Part shown: positions 22,001 through 32,638 of the stretch, one piece after another | Layout of the letters: every line of letters starts with the position of its first letter | Numbering within the stretch: the stretch's first letter is position 1 | NCBI GenBank assembly: GCA_030340625.1 | Contig: JAOPHQ010005697.1 | Span: 248,001 to 312,000, forward strand | Length of the DNA: 64,000 bases | Source: Merluccius polli | Taxonomy: Eukaryota; Chordata; Actinopteri; Gadiformes; Merlucciidae | Reading direction: 5' to 3' | Position numbers and translations under genes: made by a program | Notes under the pieces: generated by a model | What the model was told of the DNA's origin: nothing | The model's database searches: none | The model's input: the letters and a program-made list of their open reading frames with translations, nothing else

Positions 22001-25000
22001 GCGTCACCTGCGGGTCTAACAAGGGCTGGTGGGCAAAAACATCAAGGCAGCCCACACCGCTAAACAGCATGGGCCACTGTTGCTGCCAGGGGATGGCAAA
22101 AGTGTGAATCTCTGAGCCAGCGGTGTCTAGCAGAGTGAAACCGAGGCTGTTTTAAAGGTCGAGGCCTAGGAGGTTGGTCCCGTGGCGTGCGATATTGAAC
22201 CTGAAGAGGGGCAGTGTCTTCTCTCCGTATTTCACAGGCAGCTGAAGGGAGCCCACAATGTCAATCTTTGAGTTGGCATAGCCACGCAGGGTGGTGGTGG
22301 GCTGCCCCAGTGGCTCGCGGGAGAAAAACTGTGTGTAAGTCGTCAAGTTCAGGAGGGACACCGTGGCTCCACTGTCTAGGAGGAGCGGTAGAGTAACATC
22401 ACCAATCATCAACGAGCATGTTTTAAATGGCGCCCGTCCTGAGCTAACATTGTGGATGATTGTGGTAGGTGGCTGGGAGGCTCTAGCTGGGGCAGACCTA
22501 CAGACTTTGTGAAAGTGGTTGAGTTTCCCGCAGTTGGAGCAGGTTTTACCACGGGCAGGACAGATCTGAGCTCTTGAATTGTGCGCAGAAGAGCCACAAT
22601 TCCCACATGGCTGGTGTGGGCGATCACGTGACTGAGAGGCTAGTAATATGTTCTCCTCGCTGCTGTCTGCACTCACGTGGAGGAGGGGCACCCGTGACTC
22701 GAGTGGGCCCGCTGCCTTGGCCAGTGCTAGAGAGTTGGAAGAGGTGGATAAACTAGCTGCACATTCCAGAGCAGATTCAACCTGAACTGCAAGGTGTAGA
22801 GCTGCTGCTAATGTTAAGTCATCATTTTCCAGTAGGAGTCTTTCCCTTATTTTGTCACAGTTCGTGTGCAGTATCAGGTGGTCCCTTATCATTTCGTCCT
22901 GTAAAGCCCCGAACTTGCACAAGCTAGCTAAACCTCGTAAATCAGCCACGAATTGCGTCACTGACTCACCCGACCGTTGGTGCCGCCGTCGGAATATGAC
23001 GCGACGGAGCAGAGCACTTTGTGGGGCTGCGAAATGTGCTTTTAGTAGCTCCACGGCATGTGCGTAAGTTGATGCGTTGCCGAGAGTTCCAAACACACGC
23101 TGTCCCTCCGCTCCGAGGCAGTGCAGCAAGAGCGCACGTTTCCTCACTGCCGAAACATCTTCTAAGCCGGCAGCCAGAATATAAGTTTCAAACGAGGAAA
23201 TCCAGCGAGGCACCGGCAGTTCTCCCGGTAGGGCTAGGAAGGGGGAGGGTGGTGGTAGGGAGCAATCAGCCATCTCTCGTCGCCAATGTTATGTTTGAAT
23301 AACGGAGACTGAAGCCAGAGCTTACTTTGGAGCGTGCTCTCCGTTTATTAACCAAGACGCAACTAACTGAATAAAGGTACGGTCACGTGAAACGCACATT
23401 ACCGTAAAACACATTGCACTGACGCAGCAGTGCCAGATGTAACAGTATGTACTGTACATATTATGTTAACAGTCTAAATGTCCGAATTAATGTAATGTTC
23501 CTCTGTTTTCCGGGCACTTGGTTTGCAATGCCCTTGCATTTCACATGCTCCTATGAATAACGTTCACCATTGTGCCAGTACACCGTTCGGTGTAACCCTA
23601 AAAAAACTGTCAAAACTTGCCCCTAGCAAAGAGCTACCTTACAAGAGCTATGCGAGTATACATAAAATAACACAAGCTACAGCTTGACCTTTAGGCAACG
23701 AGCCCTGTGTTCTGTGCTTGTATGGAGCAAAGCCAGAAAACAGGTCAGAGGGATCTACATCAGACCAACAGAATGAACAGTGGTGTCTTTCTGTCCTCCA
23801 TCTCAGTCCAGGTGCAGAAAGTAAAAGTATTCCCTTTGTTTCATTTGAACCATCTGGATTTGCTAATGAGCACAGCCCAGAAGTATGAACTGAGTGAAAT
23901 CAAGTGTCTTAGGGCCTGATAATAAGATGTTTGTGACTACAGAAGAAAATTGGACATATAATGACCTGGATGCTTAACAGATTTCTGGTTTCTCTCTCAG
24001 AGATAACGTGCAGGACTTCAAAGTTCAGATGGCCAAGCACCCCAACATGAGCACAGCTTCAATGCGACCACCTAGTGAACAGTCCAGGGACCGGGCGTCC
24101 AAGAGGCTCTCGTCTGAGTCCAATGGGAATAGCGAAGGCGGCATTGGAGCGTCTACTCCCGTGGAAATGACTGCACTGGAGGAGTCCTTCCGCCGCTTCG
24201 CCATTCACGGTGACACACGTGCGACAGGCAAGGAGATGCATGGCAAAAACTGGTCGAAACTGTGCAAGGACTGCAGTGTCATTGACGGAAAATCCATCAC
24301 CCTCACTGATGTCGACATTGTCTTCACGAAAGTCAAGTAAGAGGAGCCAGTTCTTTACTACCCTCTAGCCAACAATCTAGCCTCTAGCCAACAATCTATT
24401 CACGCTACTTTTCAATAATTGATGCATCATTTGCTTCCTATAGCAACATAATTCTGCTATTTTATAGTCCTTAAAATCTTTACAAAGGGTTAGGGTTAGG
24501 AAAAATTGTAAGACATGTCTTACTAGCTTCTGTTTCCTGTCAGAACAGACCAAAGCAGAGGGTCAGGGTGTGTCATCCTGTTCCTCCTCAGGCCTTATAG
24601 TATCATCTGTCTCTATGGTGATTCAGAGTCTCATAATAAGCAATGGCCTAAAAAAAAAAAGTATTTCAACACATTAACCCCGCCCCCCTTTCTTTTTTTG
24701 GTGTATAGCTTAATGGAAGTATGGAATGTGCTGAATGTCACTGATGTAAACAGAAGACACCCCGTATGACAGAGGCGAATATCTAGGCCATTATTTATTA
24801 TGATAAATGGCACAGAACCAAATAACGTATTAGTTTAATTGAGGGCATTCAGCTTTCATATGGTTGGGTATATTGTGCATGTTTTTTTGTGCACTGTCAT
24901 TTCAAAACTTTTCATTCATGCATGAATCAGCTTCTTCATCGTGGCTGAACGCAGAGAATAAAGATTATTCTGCTTGACAGCTCCAGAACTGTGGCTAAAA

Positions 25001-28000
25001 GCCAGTCATCAACTAGCCTCTGCTGAGGAACATACAGTAGAAGAACTCTCTGCTCTGGAATCTCCCATTGATTTAGTGGCTTTTCCATCTTTGTGTTTGT
25101 ATACTTCTACACAGAATGTATGGAACAATGTATGAAAGTAGTGCCGTCTTTAAACAAGACAACTCTTAGTAAGGCAAAAACATTCAGTCAACATATGTTA
25201 TATTAATATCATAGGCCTACAACATACCCCAAACGAATGGTGCATCTATAGTACAATGGTTTTGAGACCATAATAGTGTCACAGAATTATTGTTCCAATA
25301 CAGCACAATACTTTGTTGTCCAATGTACCAATACAACACATCTAAGTTACTGAGTCTACACTGTACCTTATGTATAGCCTCATTACATTTAAATTGATCC
25401 CACTAAGAAAGACATGAACTGTAAGTTGGATTTGCATACATCGACATAGTATAGTAAATAGTATATGGTGTGTGTTCAGTTCAACAACATCCTTAACAAA
25501 GCGTGTGGCATGTGTGTATATTTCAGAGGCAGGCAGCGGAGAGCACTAGAGGAGTGGGAGGAGGAAGGGGGGATGGGGTCCATGTTCCAAGCCGTGTCTG
25601 ACCCCCAGGCGCATGTGTGTGTCACACACACACACCCATGCACACGCACACACACACACACATGGTGTGTGTGTGTGCGTGTGCATGGGTGTGTATGGGG
25701 GGCATTTTATGCCAGCGAACTATACTCAAACGCCTAAACCGCGTCGCCTACGCCTGCATAAAGACTGAAAAAGACGCGTGCGTACAGGCACGCGTATTGC
25801 GAGTACACTAAAACTGAAGGGGTGACGGGTGATAAGTGTCATGCCACGTGCGAACGCAGCGGACGCCTGTGTGCACGCTCGTCTCAATGTACAAATAACC
25901 CAGACAAAACCCCCCCGGAAAAAACGGTCTGTTTATTGTTTTTTGTTTAAAATGTTTAAAAAAAAAAGAAAAGAAAAAAATCACGGTATTTCAGTTTTCC
26001 CGTTTTTTTTTGGTTAGAACGAAATATCAAACTGACAAAAGCTAGGCCTACATGGACCTGTTAGTCTCTCTCTCTCTCTCTCTCTCTCAAGGTTTGAATG
26101 ATATCGAATTGATATTTAATGATAGTAAGGGTGAAAGGGATAGTTAAAATAATTTCAGCTACTTAAAAATAAAAATATCCTGACAGCTTTGATGGGGCTT
26201 GGGGTTCATCTATAACTTATGCTTTCTTATAAACAATCCCGTATGAACCTGAGACTGTGTAACAGCTGATCTGTGTCGATATGCTGCAGAACATAGAAAT
26301 GAATAACTGTCAGGTCCTGATGATCCAGTGTACCTCGTGCGTAAATGCGCACAGCCTCTTCATCAGTTTCGCGCCTGAGCAATGGTACAGTCCCTGATAT
26401 ACCTCAACATCCTTTTATAGGCGTGCGCACGCTATAGGCGTTAACGCGTGTCACTATTGTACTAAAGCCAACGCTTCAGACTGAAATAGCCTAAACTGTC
26501 ACATCGTCTCTCTTGGTAATACATGGACTGCTTGAATTGTGAAGCGAAGCAGCTGTTAAACTCAAAATTCGTCATCATGAAGTAAATGATTATTTGTACA
26601 TTGAGACGAGCGTGCGCACAGGCGTCCGCTGCGTTAACGCGTGGCACGGCACGAATGACCCGTCGCTATTGGATTTCCACAAACACTACACAGCGTGTGC
26701 CTGTACGCTCATGTAGAATTGTACTTAACAGTCACGCGTGGTATTCACGTCACGTATTTGAGGCGTAGTTCACCCGTCACACACACGTCACGTAGGCGTA
26801 TGCGCAACAACGCGTGTGCAGCGTCTGCGTGACGCCTACGTAACGCTCGTCTGTCCATTGAAAGTGAATGAATTTACACGCGCACGTTAGAGGTTTGATG
26901 TCATCGCATAGGCGCTGTACACGCGTTTTAGTATAGTTCGCTGCAAGGGCGTCACCAGCTTTTTGAAAGTGGGGGGGACATATTTTTTTGGGGGGGGTAT
27001 GGGGGTCCTCCCCCAGAAAAATTTGAAAGAAGTAGATGCAATTTCCCGCATTCTGGTGCATTTTACCATGTTTTCAGATTTAAAATGATCTCCCTCTTTC
27101 ATTGATTTTCCTTGGAGCTGGCATGGTCTGCAATTACTGACTACTATTATGTTCTGGTGTAAAACACAGTAGTGTTGCACGGTGCACCAATACTTAAAAA
27201 GTACCGCGATTCTCGGGGGGGGGGGGGGCGGCGTCGCGATCGTAACACACCGCCTCCTCTGTGTGAAACGATCTGGGGGTTCTCATAAACCCGTTCGCGG
27301 TGGTAAGAGACGAGCAGAGTCTACTGCCTAACCCTAACCCTAACCATAACCCTTTTTGGAGTGAATTGTTTCACAGTACACTGCGGACGCTGTAGACTCT
27401 GCTCTGTGAGCGGACGCTGTAGACTCTGCTCGTCTCTTACCAACGCGAACGAGTTTAAGAGAACCCCCAGATCGTTTCACACAGACGCGGGAGGGTACCT
27501 TTTGTGTCAGTATCAGACATCTGGCGTGACAAATCGTCGGTATATTACGAGTTGGGATGAGAACGTGTTGGTTTTGCACTTCACGCTGCCGCCGCAGCGC
27601 TGCGGTAAAGCACAACAATGTTATTCAAGAGTGTTTCTCTTTGTCCAGGAAAAGTATCGAAATCGCAATTCTCAACTTGGTATCGGTATCGAAGCGATAA
27701 TTTTGGTATCCTGACAACACTAATACACAGAGGACTGAAGTGACTGTGTTCAGCGTTCAGTCTGTGTTTCTGAAGTCTACCGCTGTCGTTGATCCGACTC
27801 TCAACATAGGCGTGCTTCGGTGCGTGTTTTGAATGCGTGCGTGATGCTGCTTTGTGTGTTAAAAAAACAGGAAAACGCGGAGTGGATTTCTATTTATATG
27901 GGTATTCCCCCTACTGATAAAGTGGAACGGATTTGATTGTGAAGCAATGGAAAGAACGCTGGACTAGTAGACCATGCACTAATATTTTTGATGGCAAATG

Positions 28001-30041
28001 TGGGGGGGTCCAAACGACTTTTTTGCAAGGGTGGGGGGGACGTGTCCCCCCCCAATTATATTATGGTGACGCCCATGGTTCGCTGGCATAAAATGCCCCC
28101 CATAGGGTGTGCGTGTTTGTGCATGTGTGTGTGCGTGTGTGTGTTGGGAAAGGGCTATCATGCCAGAGATGTAGATCTCTCAATTTTACTTAGCCAGTGC
28201 AGGAATAATCAAACACGTGAGTACTGTTTAGCAGTGTGGCTCAATCACTGGCATCAAGTCAGGGTGGAACGGTCTACTGTACTCTACCTTGTGAGAGTGG
28301 TCTATCCCCCTTGAGCCATAGACCCAGTACGATACACACAGATCAGAAACAAAGGTTGCCAGCATGTTTTTCTCTCCAATACAGTGGGATTTAGCATTTC
28401 CTTGACTTCAGCTCCACAACAGTGCAGCTTATGTAGATAACCATGGTACGCCTCTGTTCACCGCTTTGGTATGTTTAATTTCCGTAATTCCGGTGCATAG
28501 TTGGACCAAACACACCAAACACAGATGCATTCCATCTATAATAACATTTTTACAATAACATTACATTTCTCACTTTTCTGTAAACTATTGTTATTCTATA
28601 TCATTATTCGTCACCTCAGAATAGCAGAATAATGCATTGATGTGACGAAAACCATTTACTTTCTTCCCAGAGTCCGGTGCTTTATTGTGATGGATTTACA
28701 AATGAAATATTGTTGTATGTCGGACCATCTGCAACACGCCAACTGGAAGTCCAATTTCCCGCTTGACATAAGACAGCATGGAACAGACACAGAGGAATGT
28801 AGCCCTCCAATGTTAAACATGGACGACGGAGTGCCCAAACTATCCCTGTCATTGAGGCAGCCAAATTAATAATAAACCCAACAGCCCTGTTTACTGTAGC
28901 TTGTTGCTATGGCGGCAAGTTGCTCCGGGAGACAGCAGGTTTTACAGGCCGTTGTTTAGTTGATTTATCACCAGGGCAATAGCTTGTTTGTGTTTGTGTT
29001 ACTATGCTCTTTTAACATGGAAGTGAAATGGGCGGGCAGCCAGTTCAACAACTCTTTGGGCTGAGCTTGAGCTGCCCAGCTGTAGTGACTGGTAAGGCCG
29101 GTGTGACTCACGACTCAAGATAGTGAACTGCGATATGCTTTTGTAATGAGCAACAATAAGTGTTGAGTATACGTCTCATAAACAATGTAGCTAGTGGTAT
29201 ATGGCAACAGCGATGTTGTTAGCCACAAGTTTAAGCCTGTGAAGCTACTTGAAGAACCACTGAGGCACACTGGGAGACGAGGAATCTAAACAGTTCAACC
29301 GCTTTCACATGGTTTATTTTACAAGGTGGACACCATCTCTCCCCTCTGTGACCAATAAATCTGCCACAATGAAGCGATCACGTATCGCTTTGTATTTGTA
29401 ACAAATTATGGGATAGTTTGCTATAAATGACGGCAATTATGGAAGCCAGAACCAAATCAAGAACCATTAAAATAAAGCACAGGCATATGGTGGCTTGGTC
29501 ATTATTAAAGTTGTACCACCCAGCAAAAATCACCTCCAGGCCTGACATGTTTCTCTTGCACATTTCAGGAAGAAATCCTGCCGTAACATCACGTTTGATG
29601 AGTTCAAGGCGGCCTTGGGAGAGCTGGCCAAGAAGAAATACAAAGAGAAGACTGCAGAGGAAGCTGAGGCTGAGGTCTTTAAGTTGATAGAGGGAAAGGC
29701 GCCGATTATTTCCGGAGTCACGGTAAGAATAGACTCAGCGTTTACACGATAATGTTTGAGAACGATGTTATCAAGGAAAGACATTTTTAAGTCAAAACAA
29801 CTGTATGAATGTCTGTATGTCTTTTATAAAATGTCCACATCCACAGAGAGCTGTGGCGTCGCCAACAGTGAGCCGTCTCACAGACACCACCAAGTTCACG
29901 GGGTCGCACAAGGAGCGCTTCGACAACAGTGGCCGTGGAAAAGGTAAGGCGGGACGTGTGGACGTAGTGGACACGTCCGGATACGTCTCGGGATACAAAC
30001 ACGCCGGCTCCTACGAGAAGAAACTCTCCAAACCAATGTGA
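19038..30041 (+). CDS. tppp: TPPP (tubulin polymerization-promoting protein, p25-alpha)
   Basis: Coding exons are 19038..19051, 24001..24336, 29569..29722 and 29847..30041, totalling 699 nt (232 aa). The first exon (about 18968..19051) carries only 14 coding bases (MADQ plus two nucleotides); this start agrees with the MAD start of vertebrate TPPP. The unstructured N-terminal extension present here is absent from TPPP3. The core reads FRRFAIHGDTRATGKEMHG, NWSKLCKDCSVIDGK and IEGKAPIISGVT, and the tail reads SRLTDTTKFTGSHKERF with SGYVSGYKHAGSY, all hallmarks of p25-alpha. The protein binds and bundles microtubules and is prominent in oligodendrocytes in mammals. Coding intron 1 contains a complete LTR retrotransposon in the opposite orientation, and coding intron 2 a nested stack of DNA transposons. 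Confidence 0.96.
19299..22070 (-). CDS. retrotransposon Pol: reverse transcriptase, RNase H, integrase (923 aa from its first Met)
   Basis: The reverse transcriptase has SKLDLRQGYLQVPLHP and the catalytic YLDD at about residues 175-178. RNase H has VTCDASAMAIGAV and LRTDHQALTTLL. Integrase has the HHCC finger (HEGHLGIVKLKQRC then DCTAC), the DDE residues in LQLDICGE, TTDNGPQ and VNGGVERLNQ, and a C-terminal chromatin-like tail. No frameshift is visible. The coding frame actually extends back to the TAA at 22154, about 27 codons before the first Met, so the Met start need not be real. Confidence 0.93.
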   Translation of the reverse strand: MLFSGVGCLDVFAHQPLLDPQVTPAIQPLRRSPLALCDDISSELQSMLDGDIIEQVNASPSISNIVVAKKKSGGLRLCVDLRAVNKAIIPDKYPLPTIEELTAQFHGSTTFSKLDLRQGYLQVPLHPKSRNLTAFITHKGVFRYKRMAFGLSSAPSCFQKIMASIFAGIPGVAIYLDDIVVHGATVESHDERLDRVFSALAKHHLTLNGEKCVFAAPAIEFVGFRLSADGIYPLHSNTEAIHRVPEPTSATQLASFLGMTAFYLRFLPQYSATTAPLRQLLKHGEPWFWTSACSDAVRLLKSQLTTPPVLAHFDPASPTLVTCDASAMAIGAVMSQLQGGVERPIAFASRALSPTEQRYSVGEREALACLWACERWHMYLYGRAFTLRTDHQALTTLLATSGTGHKPLRLHRWADRLQQYNFRLHFTPGRDNVVADLLSRAIPNSPPDPYLAPGQDQAEHDLVQLLHTPLQETVSLREIQDASADDPTLSTLSTYIRQGWPARVPDEMLPYSRVRDELSCWNDTCIARGLCTVVPSALRARALAMAHEGHLGIVKLKQRCRDVVWWPGIDKEIETLVKDCTACLLSGKTRAPAPPPPMQPLDWPSKPWEHLQLDICGELHGVPHHQRFLVVVYDLHSKWPEVAPVGSVTAKVLVDILDSLFARWGLPERITTDNGPQMVSHELSSYLEGKGIRHIRTAFYNPAVNGGVERLNQSLKNGIRAHLAQGCTLTTSLLQTLLHYRATRHATTGVSPASLMLGRELQLPLDRLRPTAAWAPAHPVRPAVDARQRRMKDRFDRARRAKPPAIAVLDWVRIRRPHRDNKLQSFWSDPVQVSQQLGPATFRLADGTRWHANRLGKVHAPPSPDLVVPAARVLPAAWLEAAPIPAPPAQPDGPVVVAAPEPRPARARGRPEHLRDFVTEYHS
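22152..23273 (-). CDS. retrotransposon Gag-protease reading frame (373 aa)
   Basis: The frame starts 14 bp inside the 5' LTR border. It has a gag-like N-terminal half. Two CCHC zinc knuckles lie at about residues 223-238 and 245-258 (CSNCGKLNHFHKVC is the second). An aspartic protease motif, LLLDSGATVSLL, lies at about 297-308. The frame ends at a TAA at 22152..22154. The next frame downstream is in the same phase with no further stop between, so this one codon is the only break in the gag-pol reading frame. It falls between protease and reverse transcriptase, not at the usual gag/pol border. Confidence 0.9.
   Translation of the reverse strand: MADCSLPPPSPFLALPGELPVPRWISSFETYILAAGLEDVSAVRKRALLLHCLGAEGQRVFGTLGNASTYAHAVELLKAHFAAPQSALLRRVIFRRRHQRSGESVTQFVADLRGLASLCKFGALQDEMIRDHLILHTNCDKIRERLLLENDDLTLAAALHLAVQVESALECAASLSTSSNSLALAKAAGPLESRVPLLHVSADSSEENILLASQSRDRPHQPCGNCGSSAHNSRAQICPARGKTCSNCGKLNHFHKVCRSAPARASQPPTTIIHNVSSGRAPFKTCSLMIGDVTLPLLLDSGATVSLLNLTTYTQFFSREPLGQPTTTLRGYANSKIDIVGSLQLPVKYGEKTLPLFRFNIARHGTNLLGLDL
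24337..25686. other. tppp coding intron 2, left part
   Basis: Intron sequence from the donor at 24337 to the nested transposon stack. It contains a short TTAGGG-like word near 24487 and a CA/TG-rich stretch at 25617-25690. I see no exon or RNA gene. Confidence 0.5.
26064..26088. repeat. (TC)n microsatellite
   Basis: A short TC dinucleotide run inside the outer MITE. Confidence 0.9.
27170..27722. mobile_element. hAT-like element with internal hairpin, nested a third level deep
   Basis: The ends are TAGTGTTG and CAACACTA with further weaker pairing. The flanks AAACACAG and ATACACAG match at 7 of 8 bases, as expected of an aged 8-bp duplication. The interior has a G run with the GCGATCGTAACACACC word and a telomere-like CCCTAA tract. 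It also has a 67-nt inverted repeat (27258..27324 against 27419..27485). Confidence 0.65.
27331..27352. repeat. short interstitial telomere-like tract
   Basis: About three to four CCCTAA-type units (AACCCTAACCCTAACCATAA) lie in the loop of the 27.3-27.5 kb hairpin. Confidence 0.6.
28112..29568. other. tppp coding intron 2, right part
   Basis: Intron sequence from the nested transposons to the acceptor at 29568. I see no exon, RNA gene or clear repeat beyond short GT-rich tracts at the left edge. Confidence 0.5.
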
Positions 30042-31782
30042 GGGAAGAGATATAAACACTAGATTGACATGGATCATTTTCTATAACAAAAGCACAAACA
30101 CACACACACACACTCGGAAAGCACAAAAAGATTAATGTTTTTCCCACTGGCCATTTTTTTTTGTTTGTTTGCCATTTTGTTTTGTTTTTAGTAGCGTGAT
30201 TTCTTTTTGAAACGTGAGAAAGACTGGAAAACTGTTTACACCTATTTCATCACCAGCTGGTACATGTGAAAGCAAGGTACTGCCAAACACTGAACAAAAA
30301 CAACAATGAGGGAATCTTCTATGGTAGCCATAATAACTTTGTTATTATGATATGGCCGTATAGTATTTTAAAGCACATTGAATAATACACCAAGAACCAA
30401 AAAGGAATAAACCTTGCACTTTTCATGAAAAATAGCTAGTTTCCCCCCTATTTAGTATTACACTATTAGTTTCATCTTTTTTTTTCATAGTAGTATCCGT
30501 TATTAAAAGTCATTGTTCAAAAAGATGAACTCTTATATCTTAAATTGATACTTCCATCCTCAACATTTTCATATTTGTCTGCCATATCTATAGTGAAAGA
30601 AAAATCTGTTGTCTTAATATTTTCCCAGATTTCCTAAATCCTATACGTTTTGTCATATAAAATAGTTAACCGTTTTCTTGTTTTAAACCGCTTATAGAAG
30701 AAAAAACCTATAACAGACTGAAACTGTCTATGGCATCCCACTCACTTCATTAAAATGATATTGAATTCTATAAAAAGGTAGCAATTAAAGAGGCAACAAG
30801 TATTAGCAAATATATTTCAGAACATTTTAAATATCAAGTATATTTTACGACATGGATTACTTGCTTCATATTCCGATTGAGAAGTTTTTACCAATAATTT
30901 ATTATTCAGACGTACCTACTGTATACACATACCATTTTTATAATACACACAGAAACTCTATACTTCTAGAGAACTAATGAGCTGGGTTGTTTAAGATTGT
31001 ATTTTTAACATTGTACTTACATTATCTCTGTCAGAGTAGCATACTGTGGTTCTAATATATTTGTGGTAAGATTGTGTATATTTATTTTGAATTTATAGCG
31101 TTGTGGCTTTATTTAAAACACTGGTTTCCTACTTTTCTTCTTTAATTGCTGTACCATGTATACTGCATCTGGTTCTGAAGCCTATAAACTATAGTATAGT
31201 ATAAAATAATGTTTTGTCATTTAACATTTAAGAAGAGAGAAGTGTTTTTGAAGAATGGTGGACATTGAACTATATTAAACAAAACCTGACAATAGTGTTT
31301 AGCTCAAATTACTTTGTGGCACTGTTGTTCAAAAGGCAATTACACTACAGTGTAACAATTGAATACCATCAAATATAATTATTTATCATTAACTATTTCT
31401 GTACGAGGGAAAAGGGAAAACTGTAACAAAGCATTTCTAGATGGTCTATTTTTCCAACATAGTGCTGTTCCTCTCCCAGTATTTACAGCTTCAGCTGATG
31501 AAGAATCACGCATTTGAGTAGAAAAACCAGCAGCCATTGTTGTATTAGTGTTTGCTGTAGTATTAGCTTTAGTATCTCCGGTCTGATCTGTGATGTATGC
31601 TTCATGCCAAATACAGTGCACCTTTTACATGGAGGAACAATAATGTCTTATTTTTTATTAAGCTCAAAATAACATATTAATGTTAAGTATTGTGTCCTGG
31701 TGCATGCTACACATCTTTGTCCTCTCTCTTTATAACTTGTTGTGTATGATTTGTAGTGAATTATTGGAAAATAAAAAATAAA
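30042..31782 (+). other. tppp 3' UTR with polyadenylation signals
   Basis: A/T-rich non-coding sequence follows the stop. Two AATAAA signals lie at 31770..31775 and 31777..31782, implying a 3' UTR of about 1.75 kb. No open frame here resembles a gene. Confidence 0.65.
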
Positions 31783-31941
31783 ACATGCTAGAGGTGCTTG
31801 TGGTGGTGAATGTTTTTAATTCAAATTTCATTACATTTATAATTTCAGTATACATTCCAAAATTGAGTTTCAGCCACTCTGACCTGAATATTCAATAAGT
31901 TACTATGTGGAGCATTCCCACGGATTGCAAACAAACTAAAA

Positions 31942-31942
<1 letters not shown>

Positions 31943-32038
<96 letters not shown>
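31943..32038. repeat. (CA)48 microsatellite
   Basis: A perfect 96-bp CA run between the convergent tppp and cep72 3' ends. It yields a spurious poly-Cys/Val frame on the minus strand. Confidence 0.97.
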
Positions 32039-32039
<1 letters not shown>

Positions 32040-32594
32040 CTCAGGCCACCATAGTACCTTTCCAACTCCTAGGCAGCAAGCTAAACTTAGAGCTGAAGGT
32101 GCAGTTTGACTCCAACTAAAGTTCTATGTGCAGATGGATACACAGCTGTACAAAATACAAAACTAAAAGATAGCGGGTTCTTTATGGTCATCTGAAAATA
32201 CACACTAGCCTACCCAGTTTCTCCTAACCAGCCTCCCCACATTTAACATGCTCTTCACACGCATAAGTAAACATGCAATTCACTGTATGAATGCATTGCT
32301 GTAACTCTCACAGCTGTTTAAACAACGAGGAAAATAGAGCAGATCTGACCGTTGATGATATTCTACAAATCATACATGTTTTCATTGTATAAATACAATA
32401 CATTGTACAATGACATTGTCAACCTAAATAAAGAAAAGCATTATCATATCGGTGTAACAAATTGCCATACAGCAATGTTAAAAAGCATGAAGGCTTCAAC
32501 ATTGATCCAACATTCAATAATAGTATAGCTTGGAACTAATGGATAGACTCATGCAGATATTGTGATACCGATCCACACATTGTATTTTGTTTAA

Positions 32595-32600
32595 TTTATT
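32595..32600 (-). terminator. cep72 polyadenylation signal (AATAAA on minus strand)
   Basis: Plus-strand TTTATT lies 39 bp past the cep72 stop codon. A second TTTATT at 32611..32616 is even closer. Confidence 0.5.
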
Positions 32601-32638
32601 TCTACTCTTTTTTATTGCCAGCTTTTTTTCTTTTACCA

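Larger units (their letters stand above)
19120..23444 (-). mobile_element. near-intact Ty3/gypsy-type LTR retrotransposon, 4325 bp
   Basis: The two LTRs are 158 bp each (19120..19277 and 23287..23444), both TGTTATG...GTAACA, and differ at one position that I can see (AAAAAAGG against AATAAAGG). The target site GTATG is duplicated at 19115..19119 and 23445..23449. On the minus strand a purine tract (GAGGGGGGGGGG) lies just before the 3' LTR, and TTGGCGACGAGAG follows the 5' LTR as a likely primer-binding site. The coding region has gag and protease, then reverse transcriptase, RNase H and integrase, which is Ty3/gypsy order. Two CCHC knuckles and short LTRs suggest the Mag-like group, but this is a guess. 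It inserted recently into tppp intron 1, antisense to the gene. Confidence 0.95.
26944..28077. mobile_element. hAT-type non-autonomous element, 1134 bp, nested in the outer MITE
   Basis: The termini are CAAGGGCGTCACCA on the left and, reverse-complemented, CATGGGCGTCACCA on the right. They are flanked by an exact 8-bp duplication GTTCGCTG (26936..26943 and 28078..28085). The 8-bp target and CA(A/T)GGG-type ends fit the hAT superfamily. No transposase frame remains. It contains another element, 27170..27722. Confidence 0.87.
25694..28104. mobile_element. outer MITE, split by a nested hAT element
   Basis: The left end reads TATGGGGGGCATTTTATGCC then AGCGAACTATACT, and the right end is its inverse (ending GCATAAAATGCCCCCCATA). 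The right terminal repeat is itself interrupted at GTTCGCTG by the hAT element 26944..28077. GGGTGTG flanks both ends (25687..25693 and 28105..28111), although the site is in GT-rich sequence. Inside, 25842..25896 and 26592..26646 form a second inverted pair of about 55 bp, so the element has long fold-back ends. There is no transposase frame. Confidence 0.85.

Noticed and set aside
24487..24500. Interstitial telomere repeat
   Set aside because: Only about two TTAGGG-like units, too short to call.
31845..32033. Poly-Cys/Val frame on the minus strand
   Set aside because: A translation of the CA microsatellite.
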